Program-made: the position numbers and the translations under genes
NCBI GenBank assembly: GCA_027365835.1
Contig: DAHXLU010000103.1
Span: forward strand, 1-64,000
Direction of reading: 5' to 3'
DNA: 64,000 bases
Source of the DNA: JAJZMA01 sp021850405
Lineage (GTDB): Bacteria > Chloroflexota > Dormibacteria > Aeolococcales > Aeolococcaceae
Part shown: in pieces, positions 8,935 through 18,001 of the stretch
Layout: every line of letters starts with the position of its first letter
How positions within the stretch are numbered: the first letter of the stretch is position 1
Notes under the pieces: model-generated
Told to the model about the DNA's origin: nothing
The model's database searches: none
What the model saw: only the letters and a program-made list of their open reading frames with translations

Positions 8935-10283
8935 TGGAGGTCACGTACCCCCCATTCCTAGGCGTCGATGTTGTTTCAATCGACAGGGTTGCGCGACTGG
9001 CAGCAGGCAAGCGCTTCTGTGAGCGGATTTTTACGGATCTCGAACTAACAGAAGCTAACGGGCGCAGTGAGCGGCTGGCAGCAGCGTTTGCTGTCAAAGA
9101 GGCAGTGCGCAAGGTGTATGGATCTGCGGGTGTGTCGCCGCTCCCTGCCTTCTCGTCAATCGAACTACGACATGGTGTCAGGGGTGCTCCATATGTACAT
9201 GTGGATGGAGCGCCTGTAGGGTGCTCGTTATCCATCAGCCATGAGCAGGGCCTTGCAGTTGCAGTCGTGGCCATGGTGTCGGCCGGCCTGTACAACCAGA
9301 CAGCTACGCTGCTCGACGTGAGTCTGGGTCCGCAACGCGAATTGGCGGCGGGTAAGGCGGTTATGTCCTGCAGTCTGCCCGCGAGGCCGCTTGATGGGCA
9401 TAAGGGAACCTTTGGAACCGTCCTGGTGATCGGTGGGAGTCGCGGTCTGTCGGGAGCCCCCTATCTGGCTGCGATGGGTGCTGCGCGCACTGGAGCTGGG
9501 ATGGTGCGGCTTATGGTTCCGCAGGATATCTATCCAGTGGTAGCTGGAAAATGCGCTGAGGTTATGGTCTACCCATTGCCTTCAGGAAGCGATGGTCAAG
9601 TAGGGGAAGGGGCCCTCCGGGCAGTGGAAGAACAGATGCAAGGCATCAGTGCGGTTGTAATCGGTCCTGGGCTCGGAACCGGATTGCCTGCAATGAGAAT
9701 GCTGGCGCAGCTACTGGAGCAGTGCCATGTTCCAGTAGTGGTCGATGCTGATGCACTGAACCTTGTAGCAAGGCACGGCCTTTCCTTTGGGGGTGGTGTG
9801 GGTGTCAGGATAGCGACACCACACCCTGGGGAGATGGCAAGACTGTTGGGCAGGACGGTTGCGGATGTTCAGTCGGACCGGATTGGCGTTGCTACGGGAT
9901 GTGCCGCTGAGCACGGGATTGTGGTTGTTCTCAAGGGAAGCGGCACTGTGGTGTCGAGCCCAGACGCGGAAGTGTGGGTGGGCCCAAAGGGAGTGGTGTC
10001 ACTGGCAACAGCTGGCAGCGGGGACGTGCTGGCTGGGGTCCTGGGTGCCCTGGTGGCGGCGAAAGATTACGAGGCTGGACGCGTCGCCGGGGGCGTTGCG
10101 CTGCATGCTGTTGCTGGCATGCTTGCCCAGCAGGGGCACGGTATCGCCGGGGTGCTGGCGTCAGACCTTCTTGATGTCCTGCCAGCAGCTCAGGAGCTGT
10201 TGCGGGCCCGTCTGAGTCGCCAGGTGGATATGTCAGGGAATGGTACAGGAGGCTCCACGCCTTCCCGGGGGGGCCGGAGTTGA
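8934..10283 (+). CDS. AcpS-NnrD fusion: holo-ACP synthase plus ADP-dependent NAD(P)H-hydrate dehydratase
   Basis: Residues 1 to about 118 are holo-ACP synthase, which attaches phosphopantetheine to acyl carrier protein: metal-binding Asp12 in GVDVV, Glu56 in FAVKEAV, and SISHEQ. Residues about 145-435 are a ribokinase-like NnrD, which repairs hydrated NAD(P)H: GHKGTFGTVLVIGGS, TPHPGEMARLLG, and the catalytic TAGSGDVLAG (Thr-x-Gly-Ser-Gly-Asp). The NnrE epimerase, usually fused to NnrD, is absent. The GTG start overlaps the glmS stop, and the alr reading frame begins at its own stop. One continuous frame joins the two domains, so this is a genuine two-enzyme polypeptide unless a sequencing error fused them. 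Confidence 0.92.
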   Translation: MEVTYPPFLGVDVVSIDRVARLAAGKRFCERIFTDLELTEANGRSERLAAAFAVKEAVRKVYGSAGVSPLPAFSSIELRHGVRGAPYVHVDGAPVGCSLSISHEQGLAVAVVAMVSAGLYNQTATLLDVSLGPQRELAAGKAVMSCSLPARPLDGHKGTFGTVLVIGGSRGLSGAPYLAAMGAARTGAGMVRLMVPQDIYPVVAGKCAEVMVYPLPSGSDGQVGEGALRAVEEQMQGISAVVIGPGLGTGLPAMRMLAQLLEQCHVPVVVDADALNLVARHGLSFGGGVGVRIATPHPGEMARLLGRTVADVQSDRIGVATGCAAEHGIVVVLKGSGTVVSSPDAEVWVGPKGVVSLATAGSGDVLAGVLGALVAAKDYEAGRVAGGVALHAVAGMLAQQGHGIAGVLASDLLDVLPAAQELLRARLSRQVDMSGNGTGGSTPSRGGRS

Positions 10284-11479
10284 GGCCCCTGCTCTCGGGG
10301 ACCCCCTATCAGGGTGGGGCCACAGCTCCTATGGCTGGAGCGGGCTACCGGTCACACCGCGGGAATGGTGGCTCTGGTTTGACGGACAACAAGATTGCTG
10401 AAATCGACACCGCCGCACTGCGCCACAATTTTCACCAGATCCACTCTCGCCTCAAAAGCGGTACGGCGGTGATGGCCATGGTCAAGGCGAACGCGTACGG
10501 TCATGGCATCGAAACCGTAAGGCCATGTCTGGAGTCCGCTGGAGTACAGTTTTTTGGCGTTTCTTCTTCCCAGGAGGCGCTGGAGTTGCGGGCCCTTGGC
10601 TGTCGTAGCCGTGTAGTTGTTGTGGGGGGGACTGTAGTTTCTGACTGGCCCCTCCTGGCCGCCCAGCATGTTGAGGTTGCAGTTCATAATCCCGAGCAGC
10701 TCTCGGCATTGCTTGGCTGGCAAGATTCCGTGGCGGAATCCTTTCGGGTGCATATCAAGTTTGACACTGGGATGAACCGCATTGGGCTGCCAGCACGGGA
10801 CGCGCCAATGGTGCTGCAGAAACTGTCTGATGCTGGCTGTTCGGAGAGGGTGGCTGGCGTTTTCACACATTTTGCCGATGCCGACAACGCTGGCTCAGAC
10901 TTTACGAGACGGCAGCATACAGGATTTGTGCCGGCCGTTGCTGCCGCACGCAAACTCACTCCCTCAGCACTCCTTCATTGCTGTAATACGGCAGCCACCC
11001 TGCTCTATCCGGAATTTCATCATGACATGGTGCGGCCGGGCCTGGGTTTGTACGGATATGGCCCAGAAGGAGTCTGTGATCTGCGTCCGGTTATGACTGT
11101 GCGGGCCATGGTAACCCAGGTTAAGAAAGTTGCTGCTGGCGAGTTTGTAGGCTACGGCTGTACCTACCAGGCACGGGAGGACAAAAAGGTTGCGACTGTG
11201 TGCGTGGGATACGCAGACGGCGTGCACAGGCTCCAGGGCAATCGGGGCGCTGTTGTGCTCGCTGGCGTCCGCTGTCCGATCATCGGCGCGGTGAGTATGG
11301 ATCAGATAACAGTTGACTGCAGCAGGGCTGATGCCGTACATGTGGGGCAGTGGGCGACGCTGGTGGGGGAGGGTCTCTGGGCAGAAGAGGTCGCGCGGGC
11401 ATCGGACACAATCAGTTATGAGGTCTTGACCTCGGTGTCTGCACGCGTCAGGCGGGTCGTGCCAGGCACCGCAGTTTGA
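10280..11479 (+). CDS. alr: alanine racemase
   Basis: PLP enzyme that makes D-alanine for peptidoglycan. The PLP lysine lies in MAMVKANAYGHG. HIKFDTGMNRIG, GYGCTYQA (with the second catalytic Tyr in the usual place) and GAVSMDQ follow. The family match begins around residue 35 (KIAEIDTAALRHN), so the first 33 residues may not be translated. The frame can start at a TTG overlapping the nnrD stop (10280), at ATG 10331 or at TTG 10379. The family length (about 370 aa) favours one of the later starts. Confidence 0.95.
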   Translation: MRPLLSGTPYQGGATAPMAGAGYRSHRGNGGSGLTDNKIAEIDTAALRHNFHQIHSRLKSGTAVMAMVKANAYGHGIETVRPCLESAGVQFFGVSSSQEALELRALGCRSRVVVVGGTVVSDWPLLAAQHVEVAVHNPEQLSALLGWQDSVAESFRVHIKFDTGMNRIGLPARDAPMVLQKLSDAGCSERVAGVFTHFADADNAGSDFTRRQHTGFVPAVAAARKLTPSALLHCCNTAATLLYPEFHHDMVRPGLGLYGYGPEGVCDLRPVMTVRAMVTQVKKVAAGEFVGYGCTYQAREDKKVATVCVGYADGVHRLQGNRGAVVLAGVRCPIIGAVSMDQITVDCSRADAVHVGQWATLVGEGLWAEEVARASDTISYEVLTSVSARVRRVVPGTAV

Positions 11480-11590
11480 CCCTTGCTGCCACGCTGTCCT
11501 GTACGGCTCTCTTCCCACCAAAGGTGCACAGGTGCCATGCCAGGATAAGCAGGTGTCTGGCCACCACATGTCAGCTCAATCGGCATTCCA

Positions 11591-12949
11591 GTGAACCCTG
11601 CTGAGCCGCCAAGGCGCTGGTTTGGTCTAACCGCATCGATTGCTGTACTGCTTGGCGTAGCTGTCTTGATGCGCGCCAGCCAGAATATGGCGCAAACCAC
11701 TTTTCCCCTGGTTGGCGGAGATTTGCTCCATATGTCGACAACTGGTGTCGGGATTCTTGCCGCTGGTAGTGCAGCAGTTGCTGTTGTGTCAATGGTTATG
11801 TTTGCGTCGCAGCTCCAGCGCAGACAGCTGCTGGGGGCGCTTCTTGTTGCACTCCTGCTTATGGGTATTTCCTTGCTTCTCATCGGTGCCTCGCACTCAG
11901 TGCTGGTTCTGGCAGTGGCCGTCTTGCTGCTTGGGCTTGCTTCTGGAATTGTGGGACCAACATTGTTGACCACAGTCGGGAGTCTGAAGGACCAGGACCC
12001 TGTGAAGGACGTGCGGGATCAGCCTATAGCGTTGCTTAGCGTTGCCCTAAGCACTGGATTGGCTATTGGACCATTTGCGGAGATGTCTCTCCTGGTTGGC
12101 ACTGGTGGAAGCATCCGTTATGTATTCAGCTGGTTTGCACTGGGCCCGCTCGTGGCAGCATTGCTCGTAGCTGTCGTTATGGCAAGAAGATCCACCTGGT
12201 ACCGCATCCGCAGGGGTGCTAGCCTTGCAGGGCACATAAGCGAGGCGCTTCCCCTGACGCCAGACGGGATAGCAACCGGTGTGCTGGGGCCTATTCAGGA
12301 AGACGGTGCAGGAGAGCGAAAGCCGGAAGGGAGGCATGACTCGCGGGTGTCTTTTGCAAGCGCCCTGCATGATCGCGGGTTCCAGCTTGCGCTTCTGGGT
12401 CAGTTGATCTACGCGGCGCCGTTTTCTGCAGTCATTGTGTTTGGAGCTCTTTTCGAACGCCATGGATACGGGATGACTGTCGCTCAGGTACAGGTAGCTT
12501 TTGGGCTGTTTTTTGTTGCGTCGTTTGCTGTCCGCCTCGCGCTTGCCTCCCGGTCGCAGATCCGCCACAAGGTTGGATGGCTGAAGGTCGCGGCGCTGAC
12601 CACAATAGCTGGGCTTGTGCTCCTGGCCTCTGGGCACAGTGGAGTACAACTGATGGTTGCCATGGCAGTTCTGGGCATACCGCACGGGCTTACCTTTCCC
12701 TTGGCGATGGCCCTGGTCGCTGAGCGCCGCGGGCACAGGGAACTCGCTTCACTCAATGCCCACATCTATGCAGTTTTGCAGGTGGTGAGCATGGCGCTCC
12801 CTCCGCTGCTGGGTGCCACTATTGCTGCAGCTGGGTTCAGGGTAGCCTTCCTCCTCCTGATCCTTCCTGTTGTTGTATGTGGTGGAATGTTGCAGTGGCG
12901 TGCCGGGCCCAGAGGGTCTGCCCCTCTGCCTCCACTCGTCAATTGCTGA
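11591..12949 (+). CDS. MFS transporter, 12-helix type
   Basis: A 452-residue polytopic membrane protein with about 12 hydrophobic helices in two halves and a longer hydrophilic loop (about residues 200-255) between them, the layout of a major facilitator. The N-terminal half has the usual short loops. The C-terminal half ends at LLILPVVVCGGMLQWR. Substrate cannot be told. The start is a GTG with no clear Shine-Dalgarno. The gap of 111 bases after alr suggests a separate unit. It resembles the uncharacterised drug or metabolite exporters common in Terrabacteria. Confidence 0.85.
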   Translation: MNPAEPPRRWFGLTASIAVLLGVAVLMRASQNMAQTTFPLVGGDLLHMSTTGVGILAAGSAAVAVVSMVMFASQLQRRQLLGALLVALLLMGISLLLIGASHSVLVLAVAVLLLGLASGIVGPTLLTTVGSLKDQDPVKDVRDQPIALLSVALSTGLAIGPFAEMSLLVGTGGSIRYVFSWFALGPLVAALLVAVVMARRSTWYRIRRGASLAGHISEALPLTPDGIATGVLGPIQEDGAGERKPEGRHDSRVSFASALHDRGFQLALLGQLIYAAPFSAVIVFGALFERHGYGMTVAQVQVAFGLFFVASFAVRLALASRSQIRHKVGWLKVAALTTIAGLVLLASGHSGVQLMVAMAVLGIPHGLTFPLAMALVAERRGHRELASLNAHIYAVLQVVSMALPPLLGATIAAAGFRVAFLLLILPVVVCGGMLQWRAGPRGSAPLPPLVNC

Positions 12950-13377
12950 GGTTGACATGACAGGGCAGCTGGCCCGGTCCAGCAACCCTACAGACTTGCC
13001 GAGAATGGCATTTTCTGGCGTTGGGGTCTGTGAGTTGGGTTGGAGGTGCAGTAGACGGCTCCTGATGGTAGCCAGGCCCGCGTCTACACGGCCCGTTCCG
13101 GTGTGCGCAGTGTCAGGTTTGTAGAACTTTTGGAGGCAGGGCTGCTGTACGGCTCGCGCTGGAACAAGGGGATAGCTGGCGACGAGGCGTTGTACTTGCC
13201 TTGATTCCCTCGCGTTGCAAGCTGGAGAAATCCCAGAGCGAAACCGGCAGCTCATCTCGTGCCGGGCCGGAGAGCAGATGATGAGACCATTGGGCGTGCA
13301 TGCCCTGGGCAGTGGATGGGGACTCACCTCCTGAGGGTGCTGCCAACCGTACGGCAGGTGCGTGTACCATGGGCCCC
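12950..13377 (+). other. 428-base region without a convincing gene
   Basis: A 55-codon frame (12957-13124, ATG after a weak GAGG) is the only coding candidate, and its composition gives no support. It ends with the promoter-like box of the SRPBCC gene. Nothing else is recognised. Confidence 0.4.
13365..13370 (+). promoter_or_regulatory. candidate -10 box for a near-leaderless start at 13378
   Basis: TACCAT followed by 7 bases (GGGCCCC) and the ATG of the SRPBCC gene. This fits the leaderless pattern seen at other starts in the window. Confidence 0.35.
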
Positions 13378-13863
13378 ATGCGACCGCTGACAGTGTCCAT
13401 CAACGTCTCCAGGGGGCGCGAGGCCGTGTACGATTACCTCGATCTCATGACCCACCATGAGCTGTTCACTGATCACATGATGCGGAAGTGGCGCTATCAC
13501 GGACCCGAGCGTGGGGTTGGGGCGAAGGCCAGTGTCGAGGTGACGCTCGGCGGTCATTCGGAGCAGGTGGAGATTGAGGTAATCGAGACCGAAGCTCCTG
13601 CGAGGAGTGTCGAGCGCACTATCGGTGCTGGCGGCCGCCGCGTTTCCACTGGCACTTACACACTGGTCATTTTGCCTGGCGGCGGCACCTGCGTGACTTT
13701 CGAGTACGCATGGCGCGAGGCCCCATGGAACGAACGGCTCGCCGCACCGATGATACGCGTAATAATGCGCCGTGCTCTTGAGCGGGCAATGGAGCGCCTG
13801 GCGGAGCAGCTCGATGCTCCCGAGCGCACTGATCCAGGGGCGCCAATCAAGGTGCAGGGCTGA
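13378..13863 (+). CDS. SRPBCC (START-like) family protein
   Basis: A 161-residue soluble protein with the helix-grip layout of the polyketide cyclase/START superfamily: an N-terminal strand (LTVSINVSRGREAVYDYL), a run of beta strands ending in GGTCVTFEYAWREAP, and a long C-terminal helix (MRRALERAMERLAEQLD). Such proteins bind hydrophobic ligands; the ligand is unknown. ATG 13378 was chosen over ATG 13369 and 13300 because of the TACCAT box 7 bases upstream and because the domain starts immediately. No linked pathway genes are visible. Confidence 0.78.
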   Translation: MRPLTVSINVSRGREAVYDYLDLMTHHELFTDHMMRKWRYHGPERGVGAKASVEVTLGGHSEQVEIEVIETEAPARSVERTIGAGGRRVSTGTYTLVILPGGGTCVTFEYAWREAPWNERLAAPMIRVIMRRALERAMERLAEQLDAPERTDPGAPIKVQG

Positions 13864-14200
13864 CATGGGCCATTGCGCAACTTAATCGCGCTGTCACGAC
13901 GGTGCTGGTGCAGCTCGCTGGAAAAGGGCAGAGCAGGACCCCTCTCTGGGCCGCATCTTGCCGGATTGCGCACGACGTGAGGCAGTGGCATCGTCTCGCC
14001 GTGAGGCATGGACATGGCCAGTAGATACAAGGATGGTCATGGCCCAAGCTCCAGGGTAGGGGACAAGAGAAACAAGACCGGGACGTTGAGGCGAAGGAGC
14101 GTTTGACCGTGTCGCCTTAGGTCGCCAGACTCACTGCCGGCGCGAGAGGGCACAGCATTCAGAACCGGCGGATAAACCCATGCCAGATCGCCCCGCGTAA
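13864..14200 (+). other. 337-base intergenic region between convergent genes
   Basis: Lies between the SRPBCC stop and the VOC stop on the other strand. I find no gene-like frame, no clear intrinsic terminator and no repeat. Confidence 0.4.
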
Positions 14201-14614
14201 CTATCCGTGCTCTGATAGACCATGCGCCACACCGGTGACCGTCCCGGAATCGTCGGTCACATAGGTGCCCTTGGAGAGGTCGAGGATCACCAGGCTGTTG
14301 CCGAAGGGGTCCTGGACAACGGCAACACGACCAACCGGGATGTCGACTGGCTCGGCGACCACCTGGCCCCCATGGGTGCAGAACATCTCAACGGCATCTG
14401 CGGTAGACTGCACCCTCCAATTGGGCTCGTATTGTTCCTGGGTGCTCAGCACGAGCTCTGTGGCAGAGCCTGGAAGTTCGAGGCCCGCCTGGCCGATCTC
14501 GTCGTTGCGCCAGCGCAAACGGTGCCCAAGGGCGTCCCTGTAGAACGCAAGCCCGGCATCAATGTCTGGCACACGAACGGTCACTGCGTCTACGGAGTCA
14601 AGCAGGGGCATCAT
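14201..14614 (-). CDS. VOC (glyoxalase/bleomycin resistance) family protein
   Basis: A 137-residue two-repeat betaalphabetabetabeta protein. The first half (VDAVTVRVPDIDAGLAFYRDALG) and the ending (VGRVAVVQDPFGNSLVILDLS) are classic VOC signatures. The substrate could be anything from a lactoylglutathione-type compound to an antibiotic. ATG 14614 is preferred over upstream ATG 14629 and 14692 because a perfect TATACT sits 6 bases before it, overlapping the 14629 ATG, and the domain starts two residues later. Divergent from tsaE. Confidence 0.85.
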   Translation of the reverse strand: MMPLLDSVDAVTVRVPDIDAGLAFYRDALGHRLRWRNDEIGQAGLELPGSATELVLSTQEQYEPNWRVQSTADAVEMFCTHGGQVVAEPVDIPVGRVAVVQDPFGNSLVILDLSKGTYVTDDSGTVTGVAHGLSEHG

Positions 14615-14620
14615 CCGCCC

Positions 14621-14626
14621 AGTATA
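14621..14626 (-). promoter_or_regulatory. -10 box (TATACT) for leaderless VOC transcript
   Basis: Minus-strand TATACT, then GGGCGG, then ATG at 14614. TTAAAT lies 17 bases further upstream as a possible -35. It is the best promoter match in the leaderless set. Confidence 0.55.
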
Positions 14627-14888
14627 CATAGGTGCGATTTTTGATTTAACCTGTAGTTCTTCCGCTGCCTCGACCGGCACTGAGGGCAGCACGGCGCCAC
14701 CATCGGAGATGGGGTCTAGACGTAGTTGTGTGGAAGCGTCACTGCCACTGCAATGCAGGGGGTGGGAGGGGCTGTTGTTACCGATCTTGCAGAGTGTCTC
14801 TGGTGTGAGCCATCTGACCCTACCGCCCCAACTGCCCTGCTGCTGGGATACGGGCGATGCAGGCGCAACAGCAGCTTTCCTGTGCTGT

Positions 14889-14894
14889 CACAAT
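14889..14894 (+). promoter_or_regulatory. candidate -10 box for tsaE
   Basis: CACAAT followed by exactly 6 bases (ATGGGG) and ATG 14901. It follows the same spacing rule as other starts in the window, with a weaker first base. Confidence 0.35.
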
Positions 14895-14900
14895 ATGGGG

Positions 14901-15407
14901 ATGGTTGACCTTACGCTCCTCGCCGACTTGCGCAACGCCGTGCAGCCTTTTGTGGTTGAGACCAGTAGTGCGCAGGAGACCCAGGAGGTAGGTGCCCGCC
15001 TTGCCAGCGTGCTGGGGGCTGGGGACCTGCTGGCACTGAATGGTGAGCTGGGTGCTGGCAAGACTACCTTTGTCAGGGGGCTTGTCGCCGGGATGGACGC
15101 AAGGACGGATGTCGTGCGGAGCCCCACATTTGTCCTGCACCACCGCTACGCCAGCGGCCGGGTCGTGGTGCACCACCTGGATTGCTACCGGCTGGGAGAT
15201 GGGGCAGACCTGTCCCTCCTTGATCTGGACTGGCTCCTTTCGACTGGAATTGTTGTCGTGGAGTGGGGGAGTTACGCGGACCTGGCCCGCTTCCGCCCTG
15301 TGCAGGTCGAGTTCGACACCATTGATGATTCCAGGCGGAGACTCGTCATCACCCCGCCCCGAGCAAATACACTGTCCCCTGGGAACCGCAGGGAGGGAAG
15401 CAGATGA
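14901..15407 (+). CDS. tsaE: tRNA t6A biosynthesis ATPase TsaE
   Basis: P-loop ATPase that drives the TsaB-TsaD cycle in making threonylcarbamoyladenosine at position 37 of ANN-decoding tRNAs. Walker A is GELGAGKTTF; then come VRSPTF (Thr/Ser of switch I), HLDCYRL and VVEWGSY. At 168 aa it has the family length. The frame is open far upstream, but that part is antisense to the VOC gene, so the start is set at ATG 14901 (ATG 14895 is possible). Its stop overlaps the tsaB ATG (ATGA). Confidence 0.95.
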   Translation: MVDLTLLADLRNAVQPFVVETSSAQETQEVGARLASVLGAGDLLALNGELGAGKTTFVRGLVAGMDARTDVVRSPTFVLHHRYASGRVVVHHLDCYRLGDGADLSLLDLDWLLSTGIVVVEWGSYADLARFRPVQVEFDTIDDSRRRLVITPPRANTLSPGNRREGSR

Positions 15408-16207
15408 TACTGGCGCTGGATGGATCTTCGGGCGGCGCAACTCTGGTACTGCTTGCGACCGAAAGCGGGGATGTTGTTGATTTTGCGCTGACTTATGGTA
15501 CCGGGGAGCTTGCCTCCAGGTGCGCAGCTATGGTAGATGGCAAACCGGTTACCGCAGTGGGTGCTGTGTGCGGCCCAGGTACATACACGGGCACACGGAT
15601 CGCCATCGCGGCAGCAACTGGTTTTGCCAGCGCAACCGGGATTCCGGTATTTGGAGTTTCGAGCATGGATGTCGCGGTCGCGTGTCTGGAGCTCGCAGGC
15701 ATGGAAGAAGGGAAGGACGCTCGTACGGGTAGCACGAGTAGCACGGGTAGCACGGGGGAGTTGCCTCATGTTTGCCCTCCAGACGGGATCACAAAGGCTG
15801 CGTCTGCCAGCGTGGGACAGGTGGCACTGGCGGTGCGGGAAGCAGGCCGGGACCGTTTTTTTGTGGGACTGGTGAGTGAGCCTGGGATGGGAACGATCGC
15901 ATGTGATCGCATCCATCTGCTCTCGACCGATATGCTCGGGCAGTGGCAGGGTCCCATGGCTGGAGACTTTGGGCAGGATGGGTGGCATGGGAAAAAGGCA
16001 GCGTCCCTTGCACGGGCTGCCGCCAGGGCCCACGCAGATGAGGGTTTTTTCCGCCTTCCCGTAGTGCAGCAATTCGGCCCAACCAAGCCTGATTCCCTTG
16101 CAGCCGTTCTGGCAAGCCATAACTCTGCCCCTGAGACGGCAAATCCGGCGGTCGGGCGTGCAGTTGCCCTGGGGAGCGCCAGGGACCAGGATGGTGGAGG
16201 ATCTTGA
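15404..16207 (+). CDS. tsaB: tRNA t6A biosynthesis protein TsaB
   Basis: Inactive paralogue of TsaD that forms the TsaBDE complex. Seen: MILALDGSSGGATLVLL at the start, GPGTYTGTRIAIAAATGFA at about residues 63-80, and the C-terminal half with PTKPDSLAAVL. At 267 aa it is somewhat longer than typical. A Ser/Thr/Gly insert (TGSTSSTGSTG) at about residues 108-118 is encoded by imperfect 12-base direct repeats. It overlaps tsaE by 4 bases and touches rimI at TGATG. Confidence 0.93.
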   Translation: MILALDGSSGGATLVLLATESGDVVDFALTYGTGELASRCAAMVDGKPVTAVGAVCGPGTYTGTRIAIAAATGFASATGIPVFGVSSMDVAVACLELAGMEEGKDARTGSTSSTGSTGELPHVCPPDGITKAASASVGQVALAVREAGRDRFFVGLVSEPGMGTIACDRIHLLSTDMLGQWQGPMAGDFGQDGWHGKKAASLARAAARAHADEGFFRLPVVQQFGPTKPDSLAAVLASHNSAPETANPAVGRAVALGSARDQDGGGS

Positions 16208-16767
16208 TGCAGGTTGTACCGCGCATCGCCCTGGACAGTCTTGCTGAGGCTGATGTTCCTGAAATCCAGCAGATTGAGCAGGAGATTTTTACAGCACCCT
16301 GGCCACGTAACGCCTATTACAATGAATTGCGCCACAATCGGCGCGCAACTTACCTTGTGTTGCGTGCCCCAGGGATGATAGTTGCGTATGGCGGCATCTG
16401 GCAGGTTGGCTTCGAGGCCCATGTGACCACAGTTGGAGTGCGCGCATCTGAGCAGCGCAAGGGGTACGGCAGGGCGATATTTGCTGCTTTGGTGGAGAGG
16501 GCTCTGTCTCTGGGCTGCCACTGGGTTACGCTGGAGGTTCGGCCCTCCAACACCGGCGCGATTCAGCTTTATGAGGAGTTCGGATTCAAGATTGTTGGAC
16601 GGCGGCGTGGTTACTATGCAGACAACGGCGAGGACGCAATTGTGATGTGGAGCGACAATCTGTCGGCGCCGGGTTTTCAGGAGCGGTTCGCCTCACAGCG
16701 CGCCCTCGTAGATACAATACTGACCCGGCAGACCGGGCAAGGGTCATCTGGGGATGGGCAATCGTGA
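16207..16767 (+). CDS. rimI: GNAT N-acetyltransferase, RimI-like
   Basis: Acetyl-CoA-dependent protein N-terminal acetyltransferase of the RimI type (classical target: ribosomal protein S18). Seen: EIQQIEQEIFTAPWP near the N-terminus, VGVRASEQRKGYGRAIF as the acetyl-CoA loop, LEVRPSNTGAIQLYEEFGF, and GRRRGYYADNGEDAIVMW. The ATG at 16207 shares a base with the tsaB stop and has GGAGG 7 bases upstream; the TTG one codon earlier is less likely. The C-terminal 30 residues extend past the domain. The gene is a normal member of tsaE-tsaB-rimI-tsaD clusters. Confidence 0.93.
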   Translation: MQVVPRIALDSLAEADVPEIQQIEQEIFTAPWPRNAYYNELRHNRRATYLVLRAPGMIVAYGGIWQVGFEAHVTTVGVRASEQRKGYGRAIFAALVERALSLGCHWVTLEVRPSNTGAIQLYEEFGFKIVGRRRGYYADNGEDAIVMWSDNLSAPGFQERFASQRALVDTILTRQTGQGSSGDGQS

Positions 16768-17780
16768 CGACACTTCTTGCCCTTGAGTCTTCGTGTGATG
16801 AAACTGCTGCTGCAGTCCTGCGTGACGGGCGGGAACTGGTCTGCTCCCATGTGTCGTCCCAGATTGCCATCCATGCAAAGACTGGTGGCGTGATCCCTGA
16901 GATAGCAGCGCGGGCGCACGTTGAAGCCATGCCGGTCGTGGTCGGCGAAGCGCTCAAAAGCCTTTCAGGAGGATGGGATGAAATAGATGCCATTGCAGTT
17001 ACACGTGGGCCAGGACTGGTCGGCTGTCTGCTGGTTGGAACTGCGTATGCGCAGATGGCGGCGGTAGCACGCAAGGTGCCTGTTGTGGGCGTGTCGCATC
17101 TGGCAGGCCATGTCTACAGTGCCTGGTTATCGGATACTGGTCTTGAGCCACCCTATCTGGCACTGCTTGTCAGTGGTGGACACAGCGAGTGCGTGTTGCT
17201 GCGCGAGCATGGCGCTGCAGAAGAGCTTCTGGCAACCAGGGATGACGCTGCAGGGGAGGCGTATGACAAGGTGGCACGGCTGCTGGGACTGCCGTATCCG
17301 GGTGGGCCTGTACTGGACAAGCTGGCTCGGGAGGGCGATCCAGCAAGATTTTCACTTCCTTCGACCAGCCTCTCTGATTCATTGTCGTTTTCCGGCCTGA
17401 AGACGGCAGTTCGATACCTGGTTCGCGACCTGCCCGTTACCGCCTATCTGGAGGATGGGAGTCTGGATAGACAGGTGCAGGCGGATATAGCCGCAGCTTT
17501 CCAGGCTCGCGTAATTGCCCAGCTTACAGGCGCGCTTGAGCGTGCACAGGAGAGAACCCGCGCACAGCAGATCGCACTTGTGGGCGGCGTCGCCGCAAAT
17601 TCGGGACTGAGGGCAGCAGTCCTGGAGCGTTTCTCTGGCCTGAAAGTGGTTATTCCACCCATGGCACTCTGTACCGACAACGCGGCAATGATTGGGGCGG
17701 CAGGCTGGAACCGCATTCAGACGTCCGGGTATGACCGGGATGGGTTTGATGCTGACCCGGGCCTGCGTCTCTTTGCCTGA
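16764..17780 (+). CDS. tsaD: tRNA N6-adenosine threonylcarbamoyltransferase TsaD
   Basis: Transfers the threonylcarbamoyl group onto A37 of tRNA. Contains ALESSCDETAAAV at residues 6-18, the iron-binding HLAGHVYS, LVSGGHSE, the GEAYDKVARLLGLPYPGG block, and GGVAANSGLR. At 338 aa the length is normal. The GTG start overlaps the rimI stop by 4 bases (GTGA). The frame is open further upstream, but family alignment begins at TTLLALESS. TsaC, which makes the threonylcarbamoyl-AMP substrate, is not in this window. Confidence 0.97.
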   Translation: MTTLLALESSCDETAAAVLRDGRELVCSHVSSQIAIHAKTGGVIPEIAARAHVEAMPVVVGEALKSLSGGWDEIDAIAVTRGPGLVGCLLVGTAYAQMAAVARKVPVVGVSHLAGHVYSAWLSDTGLEPPYLALLVSGGHSECVLLREHGAAEELLATRDDAAGEAYDKVARLLGLPYPGGPVLDKLAREGDPARFSLPSTSLSDSLSFSGLKTAVRYLVRDLPVTAYLEDGSLDRQVQADIAAAFQARVIAQLTGALERAQERTRAQQIALVGGVAANSGLRAAVLERFSGLKVVIPPMALCTDNAAMIGAAGWNRIQTSGYDRDGFDADPGLRLFA

Positions 17781-18001
17781 CTAAAGGCGGAGCAAAGGAG
17801 TGGGGAGGGTGCAGTGCCACACCCGCCGTCCTGTTCTCCTCGATCCTGCCACGAGGGAAGCCAGGCAATTTTCACCGTCTGCTTGTGTAACGCATCGGTG
17901 ACAATGCGAGGCGTTAACCCGATTGTCCGCCCGCTGTCCGCCCAAGCTGCCTACCGTCGTAGGCATGCAGGTGCGAAGCCTGCCGCAGAGGTGAGTGGTC
18001 T

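Noticed and set aside
15725..15757. Imperfect 12-base repeats in tsaB considered as a mobile or phase-variable element
   Set aside because: Short, in frame, degenerate, and encoding a simple Ser/Thr/Gly insert; no sign of mobility.
15272..16120. A 282-codon minus-strand frame over tsaB
   Set aside because: Antisense to tsaE/tsaB, whose identity is certain; no motif in the translation.
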